From NCBI GenBank assembly GCA_019693395.1, contig JAAMXP010004108.1:1-14627 (forward strand): a stretch of 14,627 bases of DNA, given 5' to 3'. The position numbers and the translations under genes are program-made. The DNA comes from Ettlia oleoabundans (lineage: Eukaryota > Chlorophyta > Chlorophyceae > Chlamydomonadales). Below are positions 8,208 through 14,627 of this stretch, piece after piece. How positions within the stretch are numbered: the stretch's first letter is position 1; every line of letters begins with the position of its first letter. The notes beneath the pieces were generated by a model. The model was not told the DNA's origin, searched no databases, and worked only from the letters and a program-made list of their open reading frames with translations.

Positions 8208-11200
8208 CTACACGGCACGGGGATCTGCGTTCATGTGCCATGCAAACGTCATCTCATCCCAGCCGCAACTAGCCAGCAGCCCCTCCACTAGCGTGCTCCA
8301 GTCCAGCCCCACTGCAAACTCCGTGTGATGGTCCCACACTCGCACCAAGGCGTCCTCTGGAGCGGCATAGTCCCACAGCCGCACTGTCATGTCGTAGCTG
8401 CAGAGCACGAAAGGGTAAGGAATGGGAGAACAAAGCAAGACATTGTCAGCAGGGGGTAGCACAGCTCACACGGCTGCTGTGCTTGTTGCAGCTGTATGGA
8501 CAAAAGAGGGAAGGAATCAAGAGATACCAGAAAGGTGAAAGGACATAGGGACGCCTTGGGGCATTATGCATGCTGCCTCATCATCTGCTGGCATGCCTGG
8601 CTGGCTGGCTGGGATGCCTGGCTGGCTGGCCCTTACCTGCAAGATGCCACCAGCGTCTCCACATGTGGGCTGAACAGCACCCGCCGCACGGCATATGTAT
8701 GTCCCAGCAGGCTGGCTATCGGCTGCTCAGGCATGCGCACGTCCCACACCTGCGGCAGGCGGGACAAACAGCGATGGAAAGGCAAGGTGGGACCAAAGAG
8801 AGGAGAGACTAAGAGAAAAGAGGAGACATGGTGCAGAGCAAGCAGCAAGGCAAGCAGCCAGTCGTGTGAAAGCCTAGCCATAACACCATGCAGCTGCCAT
8901 GCCAGGCAATAGTTAGTCACATCATGCTGGCTGAACCAGCCACATCAGGCCAGCAAAACTGCCCCCAGCCCAGCCAATCAGCCAACCATCCCCAGCCCAG
9001 CTATCCCTGCCACCCATGCCCTTCAATGACTTGCCGACCAGTCCTGCCGCCCACGCACCGGTATCGACTTCCCAGTCAGTCCTGTCACCCAAGACACCCA
9101 TCAAGTTCTCATGAACCCTGCCACCCACAAACATCCACCGACTTCCCGGCCACCCCTGCCATCCACGGCCAGCTTATCGACTTCCCCACCAGTCCTGCCA
9201 CCCACGCACCCGTATCGACTTGTCCACACTGCCCGTGGCTATCACACAATCGTTGTACTTGCACCAGTCTGCCGAAAGGACCTCGTACGAGTGTGCCGCC
9301 AGGCTAAGTGTGGCTCGAGGTTGCCGCATGTCCCAGATCTGTCAGCAGAAAACAGCAGCAGCAGCAGCAGAGGCAAATGGTTGGGCACTAGAAGCAACAG
9401 GAAGTGGAGATAGGATAGTAAATAGGGACAGATAAGGACCAGGCAAGGGATAATTGAGGATAGATGAGAGATATTGCAGTATCTCAAAGGGAGTGAAAAG
9501 GTGACAAGGGCTTCACAAACACCATCCCTCACTCCTACATGCCTATGAGACGATTCCTAATTACACACAATTCACATCTGTCACCCACATTTACCGCTGT
9601 GACCATTGCACACCTGGGAACATGCACAGCCTCCGTTTGTTCTCCCATATGCCAACCCTATCCAATGCTGCCCACCCACACCGGCTTTGTGGCAGTAAAA
9701 CGCACCTGGGACTAGAACAATTGGCCCTTTCTGCTGTGCTGCACGTGCACCCACTCACCTTGACCGTGCAATCCCCCGACGCCGACAGGAAGACGTCTGC
9801 CTGCTGCGGGTTCCACTGAGCCGCATACACGCAGTAGGTGTGCTCAGCAAAGGTGCGCAGGGAGGTGGGGTGGGCTAGGTTCCACAGTTTCACCGTGTCG
9901 TCCCATGAACCCGACAAGAAGCAGTCGCGGCGAACCTGGTTCCAGTGCAGGCTGTACACCTGCAGTACCGCAAACAGTACATGAGGCAGTACGGTGTTAT
10001 TGTAGGCATGTGACTCTTGTCAGAGCAGGCTGTACGCCTGCAGTGACCAGGGTGCCAGCGGTACAGTCTGTGGGTATGATAGTGGCAAGCGATTTCGAAT
10101 TAGATGCAGGAGTTGGGTGCAGCGTGCACACGTAAACAAGCACTTGGCAATACATTGCAAAGGTGCAGGCGGTGCACCAGTACGTTGAGGGTGTAGTGAC
10201 GATTCGTGATGCAGCCAACCACGCAAGAGCTCGCAGCGTTGCAGCAGAACCCTTGCACATCGGCCTCATTGCCGCCGCTACCTAGAGTGGTTGACTTGTA
10301 CACGCACCCACCTCATGGGTGTGTTCCTCAAAGCTGCGTAGCGGGTTGGCAGCGGGCGGCGCCGCTAGGTCCCACACCTGTAGGAGGTGAGGAGTGAGGA
10401 TAAGGGTGGGTGTTGGGGTTACAGGTTACTGTCACAGACAGGCAGGCAGCACCGCATTAGCAATAGCCAAAGCGGCGTCGCACAAGAGGCAGGCATAACA
10501 GGACGAAGGCGTTTTTGTTGCATCAAGCGAACCTCTGCCATCTGTTTAACCTGGCGTCCTGCACCCACTCAGCCAGCCAGCCTGCCCGCAGGCCGCCCGT
10601 ACAGCATACTAGAAGAATCTTTCCCACCCACCTTGATGCTGCCATCCCCGCTGGCAGACACAAGGATGTTTTCCGCCTCCTCGCTCCACACGCAGTCATA
10701 CAGCCCATCCACCGTGTCAAACACACGCACCTCGCTGATGCCGCCATCAGGCCCCATCTGGACAGGCACAATAGGCAGCAGGGTGGGTATTGTCGCTGCT
10801 GGGGAGAGGAAAAAGCAGGAAGCACTAGTAGTTGCTATTTCTGCCTCCACCTTTTTTTGAACACACAACATCACACCGATAAGTTAACCAGCCTACACCC
10901 TTGCCCAAACACTCAATATCCTGCTAAACCAAGAACCAACAACATCAACACACCAGTTGTCGTGAAGCTCTTTGTATCTGCCGCACGTGCTGCCCCATCC
11001 TTCTCTACCAGGAACATCAATGTTATAGCAGCCAGCCCATGACCGTACCTGCAGCATATACTGCGCTGCCCCCATGCGTACCTGCAGCAAGTACTGCCCC
11101 TGCCCCCATGTGTACCTGCAGTACGTACTGTCTTCCATTGCCGATGATTCCAAAGTTCTGGCTGGTGGCAACTGCCAGCTTGCCCTCCTCAAAGGGGCTC

Positions 11201-11466
11201 CATTGCACGCTGTAGCCCTGAAACTGGGTGCGGAAGCCTGCACCCAGGCACATGGAGAAGGTCGAGAAACTGAACAGGAGAAAAAGATACAAATGTCATG
11301 TATTGACCTTCGGTGGTCATCAATTGAATGCAGGCAGCAACAGGTGCAAAGCATCAAACAGAATATTCCAAGTCCAGCACCCAATAATCAAACTTCCAGA
11401 AGTCCAAGAAAGACTATTTTGCTGGCCGAGATGCAGCAACGGGGAGCCCCGCCACTTACCCGGCAT
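8208..11466 (-). CDS. PEX7: PEX7, peroxisomal PTS2 import receptor (WD40), complete
   Basis: Eight minus-strand coding exons (11466-11460, 11237-11116, 10757-10632, 10377-10312, 9959-9759, 9338-9210, 8749-8637, 8397-8208) join in phase to 317 residues, the size of plant PEX7. The receptor binds proteins with the N-terminal PTS2 signal in the cytosol and carries them with PEX5 to the peroxisomal docking complex. The N-terminus has the family block WSPFEEGKLAVATSQNFGI. WD40 repeats follow: SGDGSIK/VWDLA near residue 85, SGSWDDTVKLWNL near 123-135, SGDCTVK/IWDMR near 174, SVDKSIR/VWDVR near 217 and YDMTVRLWD near 256. The end, DHHTEFAVGLDWSTLVEGLL to WDEMTFAWHMNADPRAV, is the conserved PEX7 C-terminus. 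Coding exon 1 is only 7 nt (ATGCCGG|GTAAGT). Three introns split WD repeats at the same point, just before [VI]WD. The gene faces the synthase gene head to head. Confidence 0.96.
8592..8630. repeat. GCTG/CTGG tetranucleotide repeat in PEX7 intron 7
   Basis: Two short ctgg runs, each introduced by atgc, lie a few bases inside the intron from the exon 7 donor (GT at 8636-8635). Confidence 0.8.
8995..9221. repeat. ~38-bp tandem array seeded from PEX7 exon 6 donor
   Basis: Degenerate units with the core cgacttccc...cagtcctgccacccac repeat at about 38-41-bp spacing, with tcgact-type anchors near 9023, 9064, 9138, 9177 and 9215. The last unit is the real end of exon 6 plus its donor. The block 9188-9221 and the intronic block 9037-9070 match at 32 of 34 positions by eye. 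Confidence 0.8.
10025..10046. repeat. Copy of PEX7 exon 5 acceptor junction within intron 4
   Basis: The sequence gcaggctgtacgcctgcagt repeats the true exon 5 start and acceptor at 9947-9966 (gcaggctgtacacctgcagt) with one difference, offset by 78 bp. On the minus strand it reads as a TGCAG acceptor followed by the start of exon 5. Confidence 0.75.
11044..11130. repeat. Three tandem copies of PEX7 exon 2 end and donor
   Basis: On the minus strand the block CAGTAC...CTGCAG|GTAC is present three times with donors at 11115, 11081 and 11048 (periods 34 and 33). The first is the true exon end, encoding QYVLQ. The copies, in another frame, encode QYLLQ and QYMLQ. Each is followed by an ATGGGGGCAG-like stretch or its remnant. 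Confidence 0.88.
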
Positions 11467-12068
11467 GTTGGCACGGTACTGCCCCCAGGTCTGAGGCTGG
11501 CGTCAAGGGCGGGAAAAGGCCGCCGGTGCGGCTGTGACTCAAATTATGTTCCCCGCGATGCTCCAGCCCACCAACACTGCTGCAGGGGTAAACCCAAATG
11601 ACGCCGCCTGGGGCGGCGGCAGTGCTTGCAGGCGGCTGGCGGCAGCAGCTGCAGGTGGTCTGACGGTGATTCTCGCTCCTGGCGGGGGCCTCGCAGCAAT
11701 TTGGATCGTGGCTGAGGTCCAATATGGGCGTTAAGGAGCAGGCGTCTAGCTGCTGGCGAGTTGAGCGCGCCAAGACTGTGTCGGAAAGCTAGTTTTGCGC
11801 CCTGCCACAGCTTACAGGCAGTGCAGATAGCGGCAAAACTGTGGATGGGTGCCTTGCATGCCCTCAAACTGCGGCCTCTCTTACTGCAACGTACTGCAGC
11901 GCGCCAGGTGGCAGTGCTGATCCTTAGCGCATGTTGCCAGTAGCATTGATCTTTGAATTTTGAAAGCTAGTTACCGTTAACTTCAGCGCGCCTCGTGGGC
12001 CCCAGCCAGGCATCACACGCAATTCTAGAGGCCTGCAAGTCCCCAGCATCACAGCTTGACCTGCAGCC
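11467..12068. promoter_or_regulatory. Shared head-to-head promoter region, PEX7 / 2-isopropylmalate synthase
   Basis: The 602 bp between the two start codons must contain both 5' UTRs and both promoters, since the genes diverge. CCAAT occurs at about 11718-11722 on the plus strand. No clear TATA box was seen near either start. Short open frames here have no recognisable domain. Confidence 0.5.
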
Positions 12069-14627
12069 ATGGCCAGCTGCAGTGTGAGGCAACCCGCGCT
12101 CGCGGGGTGCAGAGCCACCGCTGGGCCCCGCAGCAGCAGTCGCCGCATGCAGCCCGTGCGCGCTAGCGCAGCGGTGAGTGAGGTGGGACGTGGTAGAGAC
12201 GACATGGGGAGCTGCGGGCAGGGCCATTTGCGCCCCTGACATGTAATCCGGCCAGTGGTATGCTGCCGCTGCCGCCTAAGTCCAAACCCCAGCCGCCGCT
12301 GCCGGACTTGCTGGTCGGTCTTGCTGCCATATGCCCATGCCTCTGTGTCATTGCTCAATGCTGCCCTCATCTGCAGCCCCAGCAACAGCGGCAGCGGCCG
12401 GTTTACGAGCCGGCCAAGATTGACGATCCAAACTATGTGCGGATTTTCGACACAACCCTGCGCGATGGCGAACAGGTGGGTGCTGGCGCAATTGGCAGCA
12501 GTGGCATGGCCAGCTGTGGAGACGGAAAAATCACTATATTACTCGGATTAGGTGCCAGCACCCGCTGCAGCAAGCGGTGTGACGAGTCATTTCAGCTGCA
12601 AGGGCAATAGCGCTGCTTGCTTGAATCATGGACCCGCAAACTCCTATCATGCCTTGCCCCTGCCCTTGCCGACATGGCGCCCCTGCATCCTCTCCTCTTG
12701 CAGTCCCCTGGTGCCACCCTCACTAGCAAGGTCAGCCAACAGATGGTGGTTGGCAGCAGTTAGTTTTTTTGTTGGGTGATACGTCCGGCTGTGAAATGAG
12801 CTGCTCTTCATGTTGCTGGGCAGGCACAATACGCATCCAAGCAACACTGCCCTTTCTGCAAGGCATCTTAATTGCTACAACAGGATCAACAACCCGAACA
12901 GTTCCTCCGCTGAACTGGCTGCTCACGCTGAGCGTGCTACTGTGCCCGCTGTGCCTGCTGTGCCTGCAGGAGAAGCTGGAGATTGCCAAGAAGCTGAGCC
13001 AGCTTGGTGAGCCTGTTGGCGGCGCCACTGACAGCTGGCTTTTTGGGTGCTAGGGTTGGGGTATCAACAAACTCAATATAGTTGCTTGGCTTGTTTATGG
13101 CGCACCTGCCTTTGCGAGAAAATCACCACCTCACGTATATGCGAGGTACAATGCGAGGTACAACCCCTCTGTTGTCCTGCAGGTGTCGACATTATTGAGG
13201 CGGGCTTCCCCATCGCATCGCCAGATGACTTCGAGGCGGTGCGTGACCCTACTGGGCGCTGATGCCTTGCTGCTGCTTCGAGCTGCCACCTGGTTAACTT
13301 GAGCACCCATAGCTGTATTATATGCACCTGCCAGTTTACTCACGCCTTTCACTCGCAAACACAGACAGTGGCAGACAGTGCAAATGCCTCAGCTGGCGCA
13401 CTGGCTCGGCGACATTGTTGCCTTGTGTGCGTCTATGTTGCACCATTGTGTGTTGTGTTGCTTTGCATGTATGCGTAGCGACATGCTTGCTGCTGCGTGC
13501 ACAGTAACATTGCATACAACACAGCCAACTGCCCCAGGAACTGACAATGCCAGGACATGTGTTGTGATTCATTTTTTGCATTGCAGGTTCGGGCCATTGC
13601 CATGGATGTGGGTAATGCCGTGCACGATGATGGATATGTGCCAGTCATCTGCGGCCTGTCACGCACACGCGAAAAGGTGCATGCGGGGTGTGCGGGTGGG
13701 GCAAGCATGCACATGACATGGAATTGCATGGCATTGCAGGAGGGGAGGGCGCTGTCACCCAGCTGTGCCATGCCTTCAAACAGATTGGGTTGTGAGGTCT
13801 GCTGGTTAGAACATGCATTCCATCACTGAGTTGCCCATTGGCTGCCATGTACGCGGCACCCAGCACTCTTTAAGCTTGCAGCACCCATATTCTTGCGCAC
13901 AATATGCAAAGCTGCAGCTGCGGTCGCTGGTAAGGATTAGGCTAACGGTATCGATCTGCCTCACGTTGAACTTGTATTGAACTCACATCAACACCATTTG
14001 CAGGATCTTGAGACGGCCTGGGAGGCTGTGCGGCATGCCAAGCTGCCACGCGTGCACACATTCATCGCCACTTCAGGTGGGCACAGCCAGCAAGGCAGGC
14101 TGCTTGGTGCTGCTGCTCTGTACCGATCTGTACTGCTGATATGGTGCTGCGCGCTAGCTGCTCGCACTATGTTCTGTACCGCTGCTCGTAAATGTGGTAC
14201 TGCTATTGTTGTGGTTGTAGTGGCGTAGAGCATTACTGCATACTCCTTGCTCAACTACAAGCCCACCACTGGAATCCCCCCTCCAAACTCCACTCCTGCA
14301 ATGCATAGGCCTCTTGAGGCATACAAGCTGCAAATGATTTTTCCACCCATAGCTAGCTAGCTAGCTAGCTCACTCGGCTTTCATGCACCTGATATTGTAC
14401 CGCTTTCTGCACCGCAGACATGCACATAAAGTAAAAGCTGTGCACTATTAGCTACCTCACCTTTCCAGATCGCACACTGCAAATACCCCACCAATATCCT
14501 CGATGCTGTAAGTACTGCCTGTATCGCAGAGATCCACATGAAGTACAAGCTGCGCATGACCCCCGACCAGGTCATAGAAAATGCCGTCAATGCCGTCAAG
14601 CAGCTGCGCGCCATGGGCTGCAAGGAC
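12069..14627 (+). CDS. IPMS: 2-isopropylmalate synthase, chloroplast precursor, 5' part
   Basis: The enzyme condenses acetyl-CoA with 2-oxoisovalerate, the first committed step of leucine synthesis, and is plastid-located in plants and algae. Eight exons (12069-12173, 12377-12475, 12704-12730, 12970-13006, 13183-13238, 13587-13676, 14004-14076, 14530-14627) join in phase to 195 codons, and the window ends inside exon 8. Residues 1-35 are rich in Ser, Arg and Ala with almost no acidic residues, as in a transit peptide. The catalytic barrel begins with [10 protein letters not shown] (59-68) continuing into SPGATLTS, the family's metal- and substrate-binding signature. [18 protein letters not shown] (91-108) and [15 protein letters not shown] (about 156-170) are further hallmark blocks. 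Exon 3 is a 27-nt microexon. The rest of the barrel and the leucine-binding regulatory domain lie beyond the right edge. A homocitrate synthase or methylthioalkylmalate synthase assignment is less likely in this organism. Confidence 0.95.
12949..12969 (+). repeat. 9-bp tandem repeat running into exon 4 acceptor
   Basis: ctgtgcccg, ctgtgcctg, ctgtgcctg and then cag form the pyrimidine-rich end of synthase intron 3. The acceptor tract appears to have grown by short tandem duplication. Confidence 0.7.
14351..14370. repeat. (AGCT)n / CTAG tetranucleotide repeat
   Basis: Five perfect palindromic tetranucleotide units lie in intron 7 of the synthase gene, just upstream of a decayed copy of the exon 8 junction. 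Confidence 0.9.
14414..14445 (+). repeat. Decayed copy of synthase exon 8 start within intron 7
   Basis: This block matches the true acceptor and start of exon 8 at 14526-14557 at 26 of 32 positions by eye, including the GCAG acceptor, with an offset of 112 bp. Read in the exon 8 frame, the copy meets a TAA after a few codons, so it cannot serve as a working exon. Confidence 0.75.

Overview
The window looks like nuclear DNA from a green alga, probably a chlorophyte (Chlorophyceae-like). The genes are dense, split into many short exons by GT-AG introns of about 50-460 nt, with C/T-rich tracts and TGCAG-type acceptors. Protein families are plant-like (plastid 2-isopropylmalate synthase, plant-sized PEX7), and CAG/CTG-rich and minisatellite repeats are common. 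No bacterial operons, rRNA, tRNA or transposon genes were recognised. Most long open frames in the window are antisense or out-of-frame shadows, so the gene models below were rebuilt exon by exon from splice sites, reading phase and family similarity.

Layout, left to right. (1) 36-822, minus strand: an F-box/LRR-like gene that runs off the left edge and has an in-frame TGA. (2) 2055-4095, plus strand: a secreted phospholipase A2-like protein with a signal peptide exon and a long Ser/Thr/Asp tail. (3) 5070-7859, minus strand: a Plus3-domain protein with a long glutamine tract and a possible nuclear localisation signal. (4) 8208-11466, minus strand: a complete PEX7, the peroxisomal PTS2 receptor, in eight coding exons giving 317 residues. 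(5) 12069 to the right edge, plus strand: the first 195 codons of chloroplast 2-isopropylmalate synthase, starting with a transit-like peptide. PEX7 and the synthase gene are head to head over about 600 bp. The PLA2-like and Plus3 genes converge. The F-box and PLA2-like genes diverge.

The genes do not form one pathway. They cover protein turnover, secreted lipid hydrolysis, chromatin or transcription, peroxisome import and leucine synthesis.

The most unusual signal is in the introns. Several carry extra, partly decayed copies of their own exon-intron junctions. These are three tandem copies of the exon 2 donor in PEX7, a roughly 38-bp array seeded from the exon 6 donor in PEX7, a copied exon 5 acceptor in PEX7, a 29-bp array in register with a donor in the Plus3 gene, and a decayed copy of the exon 8 acceptor in the synthase gene. 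A repeated process of duplication at splice junctions, as proposed for intron gain or intron growth, would explain this.
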